The notes under the pieces are model-generated. The model ran no database searches. It was not told the origin of the DNA and saw only the letters and a list, made by a program, of their open reading frames with translations. DNA of 64,000 nt from the NCBI GenBank assembly GCA_963701995.1, contig OY969693.1, forward strand, positions 1,674,001 to 1,738,000, written 5' to 3'. The position numbers were made by a program, and so were the translations under genes. This document shows positions 1 through 9,175 of this stretch, one piece after another. This DNA comes from Methanoflorens sp963701995. Lineage in GTDB: Archaea; Halobacteriota; Bog-38; Methanoflorentales; Methanoflorentaceae. Within the stretch, counting starts at the first letter, position 1. Each line of letters begins with the position of its first letter.

Positions 1-2
1 TC

Positions 3-923
3 ATAGACATCACGGATGACTACACAATTCTCGACCGACAGCTCTACGATATGGCCAATAGCGATATTGAGAGCGTGATACTGCTAACGGGGTACTTGAG
101 TGAGCTGATAGAACAGAGATATGGGAACAGCTATCGTGGCATGGAAATTCAGTATTCTGTTGAAGACAAGCCGTTAGGCACCCTCAATGCGATCAAACTT
201 GGAATTGATCTGCTGAAAGATAAAGAAACAGTGTTGATCCGCAACGGCGACGTCGTTTCTGACATCAATCTAAAAAAGATGCTGAAAAAGTACAGCGCGA
301 GCGATTTCAAAGCCATGATGTTTGTCACGAAAATGCGCAGCCCCTATGGCATCGTGGAACTGGGCGAGGACCACATCCGCTCTTTCAAGGAGAAGCCACT
401 CCTCGAGTATTACATAAACGGAGGGATATATCTCCTCGACTCTGAGATTCCATTTAGCGATTTTGAAAAGGGCGAAATAGAAAAGACTGTTTTCCCTGTC
501 CTCGCAGACACCAATCAACTCGGATATTACAAGGAAAACACGTTTTGGATGTCGATAGATACGACCAAGGACCTCGAAGAGATAAAAAAGGAGTATGCAA
601 ACAGGACTGACAAACCGTGGGGCTATGAAAAGGTCCTCATGAGCACGGAGAATTATCTCACAAAAGAGATATACATGAAAGAGGGCTATACGACGTCGTA
701 TCACTATCACAAAGAAAAAGAAGAGTCAATCTACATGCTCGACGGCTCTTGCTACGTACAGTTTGAGCACAAAAAGGAGTACTTCGGAAGAAACGATACA
801 ATGGATATTCCGCGTGGGGCTTTGCACAAAATCGTGGCCACAGAAAACTCTCTCATGCACAGTGTCTCAACACCATTTGTCGACGATATCGTACGAGTGG
901 AAGATTACTATCCTGCTCGCTAA
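3..923 (+). CDS. Sugar nucleotidyltransferase fused to a cupin domain (5' partial)
   Basis: The reading frame is open from the first bases of the window, so the N-terminal nucleotide-binding loop is missing. The visible part has a nucleotidyltransferase core: 'PLGTLNAI', then 'RNGDVVSDINL' (the NGD metal-binding motif) and 'NGGIYLLD'. About 110 C-terminal residues form a cupin, starting at 'KPWGYEK', with His-rich metal-site residues at 'SYHYHKEKEE'. The layout matches enzymes that make NDP-mannose-type sugar donors for glycans, where a GDP-mannose pyrophosphorylase-like domain is joined to a phosphomannose-isomerase-like cupin. The substrate cannot be read from the sequence. A methionine at position 51 lies inside the conserved domain and is not the start. 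Confidence 0.8.
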   Translation: MDITDDYTILDRQLYDMANSDIESVILLTGYLSELIEQRYGNSYRGMEIQYSVEDKPLGTLNAIKLGIDLLKDKETVLIRNGDVVSDINLKKMLKKYSASDFKAMMFVTKMRSPYGIVELGEDHIRSFKEKPLLEYYINGGIYLLDSEIPFSDFEKGEIEKTVFPVLADTNQLGYYKENTFWMSIDTTKDLEEIKKEYANRTDKPWGYEKVLMSTENYLTKEIYMKEGYTTSYHYHKEKEESIYMLDGSCYVQFEHKKEYFGRNDTMDIPRGALHKIVATENSLMHSVSTPFVDDIVRVEDYYPAR

Positions 924-1052
924 TTAACGTGCCGTTGTTTTTTGCTACTGCAAAGTTAGCAACTCGCACCTTTGTTTGCTCGAGCCTTCCTCGACTTCCA
1001 GGAACTTCATGTAATAAGAGGCCAGCACCCCATATTACCCGTAGCGAACACG

Positions 1053-1060
1053 TTTATATT
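1053..1060 (+). promoter_or_regulatory. Archaeal TATA box before the epimerase gene
   Basis: TTTATATT ends 21 nt before the ATG at 1082. With the usual archaeal distance of about 25 nt from TATA to transcription start, the transcript would begin at or next to the start codon, so it is probably leaderless. No Shine-Dalgarno sequence is visible. Confidence 0.6.
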
Positions 1061-1081
1061 CGGTAGTCGACACATTTTTTC

Positions 1082-1831
1082 ATGAAAGTGGGATTCACGG
1101 CGCTTGCTCTATTTGACGCGCCTTTTGACAGGATCATGCAAAGAGCCTTTGAAGACAGGTTCGATGTGATCGAGGTGCTGTGCGAGGGGCCTTACCTGCC
1201 ACGGCACGCATTAAGAAATGTCTCTCAATTTGAAATTGCGTCGCAGTACGATATTGAACTAACAATTCATTCGCCTACAGTAGATCTCAATCCCGCCAGT
1301 GTCAACGTCGGAATACGTGAGGAAACTACGAAACAACTCACCGAGACGGTGGATCTTGCTGCAGCTATAAACGCTTCGACGATCACGACCCACCCAGGTT
1401 ACGTAAAGAGAATAAATGACAGACTGACGAGGCGATCGCTCGATTTAGCTCTGCATAGCCTTGAAAAGTGGGCAAACTACGCCGCCGATGTTGGAATAGC
1501 GCCTGCCATTGAGAATATGCCCCGTAACGCGAAATACTTCTGCACCGAGGTTATGCAACATAAGCTTTTTATCGAAACGTGCGGCACGTCTGCAACAATC
1601 GACGTTGGACACGCACACACGAACAACGCCGTAACAGACTTTTTACGGGCGGGTTTTCCCGTAGCTTACTATCACGTGAGTGATAACGACGGCGAACGTG
1701 ATCTGCATCTTCCAATCGGTGAAGGAACCATCGACTGGACTCAGGTTAAAGGGATAAACAAAGCGATAATTGAAGTTAACGACTACATAGCTGTAAAGGC
1801 AAGTCGCGACTATCTGGCTCGAGATACCTAG
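1082..1831 (+). CDS. Sugar phosphate isomerase/epimerase-like TIM-barrel protein
   Basis: A 249-aa protein of the xylose-isomerase-like / AP endonuclease 2 superfamily. Metal-ligand-type motifs along the barrel include 'TIHSP' near residue 62, 'TTHPGY' near 101, 'AIENMP' near 141, 'TIDVGHAH' near 172 and 'YYHVSDNDG' near 197, ending in 'IGEGTIDW'. Members isomerise sugars or cut abasic DNA; the short single domain and lack of endonuclease IV hallmarks favour a sugar-type role, but the substrate is unknown. It is monocistronic, with its own TATA box and about 160 bp of non-coding DNA upstream. Confidence 0.75.
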   Translation: MKVGFTALALFDAPFDRIMQRAFEDRFDVIEVLCEGPYLPRHALRNVSQFEIASQYDIELTIHSPTVDLNPASVNVGIREETTKQLTETVDLAAAINASTITTHPGYVKRINDRLTRRSLDLALHSLEKWANYAADVGIAPAIENMPRNAKYFCTEVMQHKLFIETCGTSATIDVGHAHTNNAVTDFLRAGFPVAYYHVSDNDGERDLHLPIGEGTIDWTQVKGINKAIIEVNDYIAVKASRDYLARDT

Positions 1832-1920
1832 AGCACCGAACGGCGACCCTGGGAGGTAAAAGTGGCAGAAAAACGCATTGTGCCGACGCAGAGCCGCACA
1901 AGAACTTCCAAAAAAGGCAC

Positions 1921-2454
1921 TTAGTGCCCCTCACTAAGGAGCCGTGTTTTATTGACCATGTTTCGCCAATGTTGCCCTTTCCAAAATATTTTGCCGCATC
2001 GACTACACTTATAAAAATGAGCGTGCCTCTGAATGAATTTCTCAATATCGACGCCCTTCGTACGAAGCGTATTGATCTCATGAGACCGCAAAATGTCCTC
2101 AATTGACACCAGTTCAAGCGTGCCGTTACAAACGCTGCATCGAACAGCTTCGGGTTCTTCGGGGAAGACCAAGCCATAGTGCTGTCGCACTTGGTTCAAT
2201 TGGCGGAGCACGTCTCCATCTTGCACGAGAAGTGACGGGATGCCGCACTTTTTCCCTGCGCGGGTATGAAGTTGTGTATCCCTAGTCAGCAACGCCCGCT
2301 TCTCGGATCCTGACAGCTCCAGCATTAAAGTGTCCTCCGCGGCATTTGACAAACCAGCGAAGGAATTCGCGCTTAGAGTATCGTAACCCAGAATTCTGAG
2401 CCAAGAAGAGAGACGCCCTAGCATTCGATCAGCTAAGAACTTCATGTACTCCAC
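1921..2454 (-). CDS. Mut7-C RNase domain protein with zinc ribbon
   Basis: A 177-aa protein. The N-terminal 'MKFLADRMLGRLSSWLRILG' motif with its acidic residue is characteristic of the Mut7-C (DUF82) PIN-fold family of predicted RNases, and 'LLTRDTQL' supplies a further conserved acidic site. The C-terminus has paired cysteines, 'RCSVCNG' near residue 104 and 'YKCSRCGKIFW' near 148, forming a zinc ribbon. In archaea it is thought to act in RNA processing. It follows the HTH gene at 2459-3196 by 4 nt on the same strand, so they probably share a transcript. Met1 or Met4 could be the start. Confidence 0.8.
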   Translation of the reverse strand: MEYMKFLADRMLGRLSSWLRILGYDTLSANSFAGLSNAAEDTLMLELSGSEKRALLTRDTQLHTRAGKKCGIPSLLVQDGDVLRQLNQVRQHYGLVFPEEPEAVRCSVCNGTLELVSIEDILRSHEINTLRTKGVDIEKFIQRHAHFYKCSRCGKIFWKGQHWRNMVNKTRLLSEGH

Positions 2455-2458
2455 ATCA

Positions 2459-3196
2459 CTACTTGAATGATTTATCGCTGACGGAGTTTTTAGATAGATA
2501 TGCCTCCCAAAGAGCTCTTTTTCGCTTGAAGGTTGAGTAGCTTACGCCAAGCTCGTCGGCAAAATCCTTTGAACTCTTTCTCGCAGACTTGGGCGCCGAA
2601 AGCCACTGCAAAAAATTTTCGCGATCGAAATTGATTTTCACGTCACGCTCGGTCAAAAGACCTAGCAAGACGCGCGCTCCTTGAATCTTTCTCTTGTCTA
2701 TTCCGACACGTTTTCCAATTTCAGCGTCGCTCGGATAACCCTCGTAAAAAAAATCGAGGTCACCAGATGCCATTATATCTTTATACTCCAGCTCAATCTG
2801 AAGCAGTTGTTTTGGGGTCAATAGGATATGACTCTTCTCAAGAAGCAAGGCTTTCTTTTCCAGATCATCGTGAGTGTCGCGCGGAGAATCGTCTGCTTGC
2901 TCTATTGACCTACGCGGTTCCGCTTGTAGATTTTTTTTAGGGATGGTGATCGGAGGAAATCGGTTCAAAAAGCGGTTCTTTGACGGTTCGACGACTAGGC
3001 CTTCTTTTGCTAATTGCTGAATCACCCCGATAACGCTTTCAGGATAGATTCCAAGAGATTCGCTGTAGCTTACGATGTCATCTATATGTACACCTTTCAG
3101 TCTGCTTGACGGGCTCAGTGAATTGATGATATGCATAATAATTTTTCGCGCTTGCATTAACTCGGTGCCTTGCATCGGATTGGACGTGGTGCTCAA
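2459..3196 (-). CDS. Helix-turn-helix protein of unknown function
   Basis: A 245-aa protein. The start is TTG, preceded by GGAG at about 8 nt; in-frame ATG codons lie 7 and 13 codons downstream. Residues 15-75 look like a winged helix ('VIGVIQQLAKEGLVVEPSKN'). A second HTH-like stretch is at about 205-235 ('KDFADELGVSYSTFKRKRA'). A charged linker rich in Glu, Arg and Asp lies between. The family is not recognised; two HTH segments suggest DNA binding. It is the first gene of a two-gene minus-strand unit with the Mut7-C RNase. Confidence 0.6.
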   Translation of the reverse strand: MSTTSNPMQGTELMQARKIIMHIINSLSPSSRLKGVHIDDIVSYSESLGIYPESVIGVIQQLAKEGLVVEPSKNRFLNRFPPITIPKKNLQAEPRRSIEQADDSPRDTHDDLEKKALLLEKSHILLTPKQLLQIELEYKDIMASGDLDFFYEGYPSDAEIGKRVGIDKRKIQGARVLLGLLTERDVKINFDRENFLQWLSAPKSARKSSKDFADELGVSYSTFKRKRALWEAYLSKNSVSDKSFK

Positions 3197-3507
3197 GTTA
3201 AAAACTCCGTTTCGCGCTGGAGATGTTCAAATCTATGGTATTAATAAGTAATGGGACACCGAGGAATTTATATTTTTTAGAGATCCAAAGGCCGCGACCG
3301 GCTCATGTGCCAAAACTCGACGGCGGGGTTCAGACTTTGGGGTGGCAAGATCACGTTGTGTAGTTCTTGAATAGGAGTCCGGAACTCCGACACAAGACTT
3401 GCCACAGCCTAACATCAGTGCGTACACAATTCTATATAAACAAGGCTATCTCTAGCTGATCAATAAATACTCGCAAAATCTCGCTTAGCGCAAAAGTGAG
3501 GATATGT
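3197..3507. other. Non-coding stretch with two TATA-like elements
   Basis: No convincing reading frame occurs on either strand. TTTATATT lies at 3267-3274 and TATATAAA at 3433-3440, both reading plus. The second would serve the broken nikR gene. The first is followed by about 150 nt without an ORF, containing the small hairpin GGAGT-CCGGA-ACTCC. A small RNA is possible, but I could not fold a tRNA or another known RNA here. Confidence 0.3.
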
Positions 3508-3962
3508 ATGCAAGATGAACTCATGAAGATAGGGGTGTCCATACCCGCATAACTTCTCGCTGCATTTGACCAAGTGATAGGCAAACGGGGCTACTCTTCG
3601 CGATCCGAAGCGATCAGAGACGCCATAAGAGGTTATCTCCTTGATTATGAATCGTTCAGTCAAACAGAAGGAGAACAGATCCGCGTAATCATGCTTGTCT
3701 ACAATCACGAGCAGAGCGGCCTTATCTGGTGTTGACTGACGTCCAACACGAAAACGCGAAAATCATTACCTCGACCATTCACATTCATTTAGACGCCAAA
3801 AAATGCCTCAAGATTGACGTCGTTCGTGGAAGCGCACAGGACCTGCGGAGCTTTGCAGAAAAAATGATTGGTGCGGAGCGGAGTTTTTCAAGTTCGGATG
3901 TTTTTCATGCCGGCGCTGAGTCTTGGCACTCCGGGGGACGAGTGAGTACCAAACCCCGCTGA
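3508..3962 (+). pseudogene. nikR: nikR, nickel-responsive regulator, inactivated
   Basis: Two frames together spell NikR. The first (from 3508) gives a ribbon-helix-helix N-terminus, 'MKIGVSIPA', then an in-frame TAA at about 3550, then 'YSSRSEAIRDAIRGYL' and 'VIMLVYNHEQSGL'. The frame then shifts near 3725 and continues as 'LTDVQHENAKIITSTIHIHL', the ACT-like nickel-binding core with its conserved His residues, ending 'KCLKIDVVRGSAQDL'. NikR normally represses nickel uptake, and nickel is needed for methyl-CoM reductase and hydrogenases. Two independent lesions (one stop, one frameshift) argue for true decay rather than a single read error. Confidence 0.8.
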
Positions 3963-4120
3963 TCTGACTAATTAAAGATGTGTCGGCCGATCTGAGCAAA
4001 TGAAAGACTCGACAATCTTTATTACCGAGCGTGGGATAGAACCTTATCTTAGAAACGTTCGTCTCCTAGAGTGAAAAACAGACACTTCAGCACACACCTA
4101 ACTCCGAGGTAAGATCACTC

Positions 4121-7100
4121 GTGAACGAGAATGATACACAGGCGGCAAGGGCAAATTCGCAACTCGATTTCAACTTTGTTGCTATGGAGAAAACCATTCT
4201 CAAAGAATGGGATGACAGGGACATCATCAGCAAAAGCATAAACGCAAACAAAGGAGCGGAGCTGTTCCGATTTATCGAAGGGCCGCCGACCGCAAACGGT
4301 TCACCGGGGGTTCACCATGTGTACGCGCGCGTTATAAAAGACCTGTTTCTCCGCTACAAGAGCATGCAAGGCTACTACGTCCCCCGCGTGAGCGGATGGG
4401 ATTGTCACGGACTCCCAGTCGAGATTTCCGTGGAAAAAGAACTTCAATTTGAGGATAAAGCGGGCATCGAAAGGTATGGAATTGAACGATTCAACAACGT
4501 CTGTCGGAGTTCAGTATTTAGTCACATCGATGAGTGGGCAGAAGTGACCAAGCGAGTGGGCTTCTTCATTGATCTTACCAAGCCGTATACGACCATGGAT
4601 CCCCACTACATCGAATCAGTATGGTGGTCGCTTAAACGGCTTTGGGAGCGAGATCTTATCTATGAAGGACATTATGTCATTCCCTACTGTCCCCGCTGTG
4701 GTACTGCCCTTAGCACGCACGAAGTGGCCCAAGGGTACGAAACCATAACTGAGGAAGCAGCTTTTGTGAAGTTTCCTTTGTCGGACCAACGCGAAACCTA
4801 TTTTTTGGCTTGGACAACAACGCCGTGGACTTTACTTTCAAACGTCGCGCTTGCCGTCAACCCTAACATTTTGTATGTTAAGGTGAAGGTGAAGAATCAG
4901 TTTCTCATTTTCGCAAAAGAGTTGTTAGAAACGGTACTAAGCGATGAGCTGCGTTTCACCGTCGTGGCTGAGTTTCAAGGAAATGAGCTCAAGGGCACAC
5001 GATATGTGCCCTTATTTGGTGACGGGCAGCCAACCGTCGTGCTCGCTGAGTTTGTTAGCACCGCCGAGGGCACAGGCATTGTGCATATCGCTCCAGCATT
5101 CGGAGAAGATGACTTTAACGTAGCAAAGGCCGAAGGCCTGCCTCTCGTGCAGCTCGTCAAACCCGATGGTCGCTTTGATGATCACGTGCCGTCAGTCGGT
5201 GGATTGTTCTTCACCGATGCGAATGCCGTAATAGTGAAGACCCTTGCAAATCGGGGCTTGCTGTACAAACGCGAGATGTACGAACACAGCTATCCGTTCT
5301 GTTGGCGTTGCGAGGCGCCGCTCATGTACTATGCGCGAAGGGCGTGGTTTATTCGCATGAGCTCTTTGCGCGAGGCACTCGTGCGCAACAATGAAATGGT
5401 CCAGTGGCATCCGAAAACGGTGAAACACGGACGCTTCGGAAACTTCATCAAAAATGCACGCGATTGGGCGTTGAGTAGGGAACGCTACTGGGGCACCCCG
5501 CTGCCCATATGGAAATGCTGCAACAATCACGTAGTGTTTATCGGTAGCATCGATGAGCTGAAGCAGCGAATCGGTGATGATGCCACCCTAGGTGATATCC
5601 ATAAGCCGTATATCGACCGCATTGTCTTTCCTTGCGACGAATGCGCTGAGATAATGCGCCGCATTCCCGACGTAATTGACTGCTGGTACGATTCTGGCTG
5701 CGCCCCGTTCGCATCATTGCACTATCCGTTCGGGCGAAGTGACGACTTCAAGCTGCCCGTAGATTTCATAGCCGAAGGTGTTGATCAGACGCGCGGCTGG
5801 TTTTATAGCCTGCACGCAATAGCGAGCGCCGTGTTCGGATCGAATGCGTATAGCACCGTAATAAGCCTGGGCCACATCGTGGACGAACAGGGTAGAAAGA
5901 TGTCAAAAAGCAAGGGTAATACGGTTGATCCTTGGCAAATCCTGAACAATGAAGGGGCTGATAGCCTCCGATGGTACCTTTTCAGCTCCGGCAATCCAGG
6001 AACCCCTAAGCGGTTCTATGAAGACGCAATCGTTGAGTCTCAGCGTAAGACGATATCTACGCTTTGGCACATACTTTCCTTTTTTACGACGTATGCTGAG
6101 ATAGACCAATACGACGTGACATGGCAGCTCGCGGACGAGCACAGAAACGTCATCGACAGGTGGTTGCTCTCCCGGCTAAATGGTTTGGTGTCGAACGTGG
6201 TCGAGTACATGGACCGTTACGACTACTATTTAGCGACCCTAGCGATCGACTCATTCATCGACGAGCTAAGCAACTGGTTTGTCAGAACGTCTAGGAGACG
6301 TTTCTGGAAGAACGAACAGGACTTGGACAAAACATCTGCTTACGTCTCTCTTTTTGAGACTCTATGGGCGTTAAGTACACTGATCGCCCCCTTCGCGCCA
6401 TTTATTTCTGAGTACATGTACAAAACCCTCGCTCGATATGCTCCCGAGGCCAGAGAGAGCGTTCACCTCGAAGCGTATCCTGCCCCACGACCCGATCGTG
6501 TGCTTCCGGAGGCTGAACGCGATATGGATTATGCTAAGCGGATCGTTGAGGCAGGAAGAGCCGCGCGGTCGTCAGCACACATCAAAACGCGGCAACCGCT
6601 CAGGAGAATTATTTGCGTAGGACCAGAACTCGAGAGTCACGAACTCCAGACTATTATCAAAAATGAGCTGAACGTGAAGGCAATTGATTTTGAAAAAGAC
6701 GACGACAAGTTTATCGCGTACGAAATTGGCTTAAACTTCGCCAGCGTCGGACCGAAATACAAGGATCTAGCCCCCAAAATAAAACGAGTTCTCAGCACGT
6801 TAACGCCTCAGTCTGTGCTTGAGAAAATGGATGATGGCATCGAATTAGAAATCGGGCAAACGCCTATTAGCCTATCGAAGGAAGATCTGACGGTTTCAGA
6901 AAAAGTAAGGGGTAGCTTTATTAAAAGCGAAGAAAGCGGCCTAATCGTTTTTTTGGACACCGAAATAACAGCCGAACTGCGGAAAGAATCACTGGCTCGA
7001 GAAGTCGTCAGGAGAATACAGGTCATGCGAAAGGAATTGGATCTACCGTATGCCGCCCAAATTAGGGTGGGGTACCGTGGCCCTGCAGAAGTCTCCCAGG

Positions 7101-7237
7101 CGATTCGAACGTTTGATTCTTATCTCAAAGATGAGACGCTGTCGACGTCTGTCGTAAAAGGAGATCTTAAAAACGCGAGACTACGAAAAGAGTGGATGAT
7201 CGACGGCCATCGAGTGGTGATCTCAATAGCGGAATAG
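4121..7237 (+). CDS. ileS: Isoleucyl-tRNA synthetase
   Basis: A 1038-aa class I synthetase that charges tRNA-Ile. The start is GTG, preceded by GAGGT at about 10 nt. Near residue 60 is 'PPTANGSPGVHHVYARVIKD', which carries the HIGH-type motif as HHVY, and near residue 592 is 'GRKMSKSKGN', the KMSKS loop. The CP1 editing domain lies between, including 'TTTPWTLLSNVALAV'. The anticodon-binding domain and an archaeal/eukaryotic-type C-terminal extension follow. Length and architecture are normal. It is followed after 3 nt by mptE. Confidence 0.97.
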   Translation: MNENDTQAARANSQLDFNFVAMEKTILKEWDDRDIISKSINANKGAELFRFIEGPPTANGSPGVHHVYARVIKDLFLRYKSMQGYYVPRVSGWDCHGLPVEISVEKELQFEDKAGIERYGIERFNNVCRSSVFSHIDEWAEVTKRVGFFIDLTKPYTTMDPHYIESVWWSLKRLWERDLIYEGHYVIPYCPRCGTALSTHEVAQGYETITEEAAFVKFPLSDQRETYFLAWTTTPWTLLSNVALAVNPNILYVKVKVKNQFLIFAKELLETVLSDELRFTVVAEFQGNELKGTRYVPLFGDGQPTVVLAEFVSTAEGTGIVHIAPAFGEDDFNVAKAEGLPLVQLVKPDGRFDDHVPSVGGLFFTDANAVIVKTLANRGLLYKREMYEHSYPFCWRCEAPLMYYARRAWFIRMSSLREALVRNNEMVQWHPKTVKHGRFGNFIKNARDWALSRERYWGTPLPIWKCCNNHVVFIGSIDELKQRIGDDATLGDIHKPYIDRIVFPCDECAEIMRRIPDVIDCWYDSGCAPFASLHYPFGRSDDFKLPVDFIAEGVDQTRGWFYSLHAIASAVFGSNAYSTVISLGHIVDEQGRKMSKSKGNTVDPWQILNNEGADSLRWYLFSSGNPGTPKRFYEDAIVESQRKTISTLWHILSFFTTYAEIDQYDVTWQLADEHRNVIDRWLLSRLNGLVSNVVEYMDRYDYYLATLAIDSFIDELSNWFVRTSRRRFWKNEQDLDKTSAYVSLFETLWALSTLIAPFAPFISEYMYKTLARYAPEARESVHLEAYPAPRPDRVLPEAERDMDYAKRIVEAGRAARSSAHIKTRQPLRRIICVGPELESHELQTIIKNELNVKAIDFEKDDDKFIAYEIGLNFASVGPKYKDLAPKIKRVLSTLTPQSVLEKMDDGIELEIGQTPISLSKEDLTVSEKVRGSFIKSEESGLIVFLDTEITAELRKESLAREVVRRIQVMRKELDLPYAAQIRVGYRGPAEVSQAIRTFDSYLKDETLSTSVVKGDLKNARLRKEWMIDGHRVVISIAE

Positions 7238-7240
7238 CGC

Positions 7241-7888
7241 ATGAACCTGAAAGAATGGCGGCCTTTCTACTTGGAAATAGTGCGCGAGTTCGGATTTGAC
7301 CGCGCCCAAGACGAGCGCTCCGCCCAGCTTCTATCACACTTATTGGCTATAAAAACAGGCTATAACGCAACACTGGTAAAACTGAGCCGCCTCGTCAAAG
7401 GATGTGACGTCCTCGTCTGCGGCAAAGCGCCGATACTGATTCGTGACATTAAGAGCGGCAAAATTGAGGGTCAAGAGACGATCATTGCCGCCGATGGTGC
7501 AACCTCGGTGTTATTGTCTCAGGGGGTCATCCCCCACATAGTCGTTTCTGATCTCGACGGGAGCATTAGTGATCTCAAGCGGGCAAATGCGATGTGCGCC
7601 ATAATGGTCGTTCACGCACACGGTGACAACATCAATGCAATCGAAGCGCACGTACCATCGCTGAGCGCGGTACCTGGTACAGCCCAAACACAGCCTGAGC
7701 CGCTCTTACTCAACGTCGGTGGTTTTACTGACGGAGACCGGGCGGTCTTCTTGGCGAAAGAGTACGGCGCCCGCACGATCAGCGCGATTGGATTTGATTT
7801 TTCTGACATCAGCGTTACACCGAGAAAGATGCAAAAGTTGCAATGGGCTAAGCGCTTACTCGAACAGGCTGAAGTGAACTTCAAATGA
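7241..7888 (+). CDS. mptE: 6-hydroxymethyl-7,8-dihydropterin pyrophosphokinase, MptE type
   Basis: A 215-aa archaeal pterin kinase of the DUF115-related family. It transfers pyrophosphate from ATP to 6-hydroxymethyl-dihydropterin on the way to tetrahydromethanopterin (H4MPT). Diagnostic motifs are 'AADGATSVLL', 'VVSDLDGSI', 'VVHAHGDN' and 'VGGFTDGDRAVFLA'. It starts 3 nt after ileS and overlaps the next gene by 4 nt (ATGA), so the three are translationally linked. It agrees with ftr at 40.0 kb in pointing to H4MPT-dependent C1 metabolism. Confidence 0.88.
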   Translation: MNLKEWRPFYLEIVREFGFDRAQDERSAQLLSHLLAIKTGYNATLVKLSRLVKGCDVLVCGKAPILIRDIKSGKIEGQETIIAADGATSVLLSQGVIPHIVVSDLDGSISDLKRANAMCAIMVVHAHGDNINAIEAHVPSLSAVPGTAQTQPEPLLLNVGGFTDGDRAVFLAKEYGARTISAIGFDFSDISVTPRKMQKLQWAKRLLEQAEVNFK

Positions 7889-9066
7889 GCTTATCGATCG
7901 CTCTCGCCGGCAAGCCTAATACGGGCAAGTCAACTTTCTTCAAAGCTGCCACACTTGTGGATGTGGAAATTGCAAATTACCCGTTCACGACTATCAGCGC
8001 TAACCGCGGGGTGTCGCATGTGCGCGTTCCGTGCCCTTGCGCTCAGCGCAGCGCCCGGTGCGGTCATTGTGTTGATGGAATCCGATTTGTCCCTATTGAG
8101 CTGGTTGACGTAGCAGGCCTGGTTCCGGAGGCTCACAAGGGACGAGGGCTCGGCAACGCTTTTCTAGATAATTTACGGCAGTCAGAAGCGATTATAAACG
8201 TGATTGACGCATCTGGTGGCACTGATATAGAGGGCAATGTGCTCGGCACCGCGTCGCACGACCCGGTGGAGGACGTAACACTACTTGAAAGTGAGATCGC
8301 TCTGTGGATTGCGGGCATCATTGAAAAGAATTGGCACAGACTCGCAAAGAAAGCGCAGCTAGAACGCAACGTGGCGCACGTCATTGCGACTCAGTTGGCA
8401 GGTCTCAACATAGGCGAGAGCCAAGTAAAAACTGCTGCGTTAAAGCTTGGGCTGTTCGAGCGACCGGCGGATAATTGGGAAAGCGAAGACATAGTCAACT
8501 TATCACAGCAACTAAGGAGGATCGCGAAGCCAATCATCATAGCGGCAAACAAAAGAGACGTCGCTTCACCGCAAAATTTAGAGCGGATCGAAGATGTCTG
8601 CCATGACGTGGTGGCAACGAGTGGCGCGGCTGAGCTTGCGCTCCGACTTGCTCACCAGAAGGGGCTCGTGAACTACGTCCCTGGAAACACTCATTTTGTC
8701 GTAGCAGCGCGGTCAAATCAGCAGCAGCAGAAGGCTCTTGAGCGACTGCAGAAGTTCATTGACGCTGATGGGACGGGAGTGCAGACATGCCTAAACAAGG
8801 CAGTGTTCGATGTTCTCAGATACATCGTCGTATATCCCGTAGAAGACGAGCACCAATGGTCGGACAAGGAAGGGAGAGTCTTACCCGATGCCTTTTTGAT
8901 TAAGGAAGGAGAAAATGCCAAGGATCTCGCCTTCAAGGTTCATTCTGATATCGGACGTGGGTTCATCTACGCTGTCGACGCGCGCACGAAAAAGCGGCTC
9001 GGTGAGCACCACATACTTCAAAACGGGGATATAATCAAAATAGTCGCGAGTTCGCGCGCTAAGTAG
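7885..9066 (+). CDS. Obg/YchF-family GTP-binding protein with TGS domain
   Basis: A 393-aa P-loop NTPase. G1 is 'AGKPNTGKST' (residues 7-16), the DxxG-type motif is 'VELVDVAGLVP' and the NKxD motif is 'AANKRDVAS'. A Cys/His-rich insert ('CPCAQRSARCGHC') lies within the G domain, and the C-terminus is a TGS domain ('GEHHILQNGDIIKIV'). This is the archaeal YchF-like branch (COG0012), linked to ribosome or RNA function. It overlaps mptE at ATGA, and its stop precedes the TATA-containing spacer before L15e. Confidence 0.88.
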   Translation: MSLSIALAGKPNTGKSTFFKAATLVDVEIANYPFTTISANRGVSHVRVPCPCAQRSARCGHCVDGIRFVPIELVDVAGLVPEAHKGRGLGNAFLDNLRQSEAIINVIDASGGTDIEGNVLGTASHDPVEDVTLLESEIALWIAGIIEKNWHRLAKKAQLERNVAHVIATQLAGLNIGESQVKTAALKLGLFERPADNWESEDIVNLSQQLRRIAKPIIIAANKRDVASPQNLERIEDVCHDVVATSGAAELALRLAHQKGLVNYVPGNTHFVVAARSNQQQQKALERLQKFIDADGTGVQTCLNKAVFDVLRYIVVYPVEDEHQWSDKEGRVLPDAFLIKEGENAKDLAFKVHSDIGRGFIYAVDARTKKRLGEHHILQNGDIIKIVASSRAK

Positions 9067-9175
9067 GAAACATATATGTTCCATGATTATCTTTTGTAAG
9101 CAGCGTTCAATGAACGCTAATTGCGCATCCTAAGGAATGTAGCTTAAATGCTGAACCGCTTGAGAGAAGATCAAA

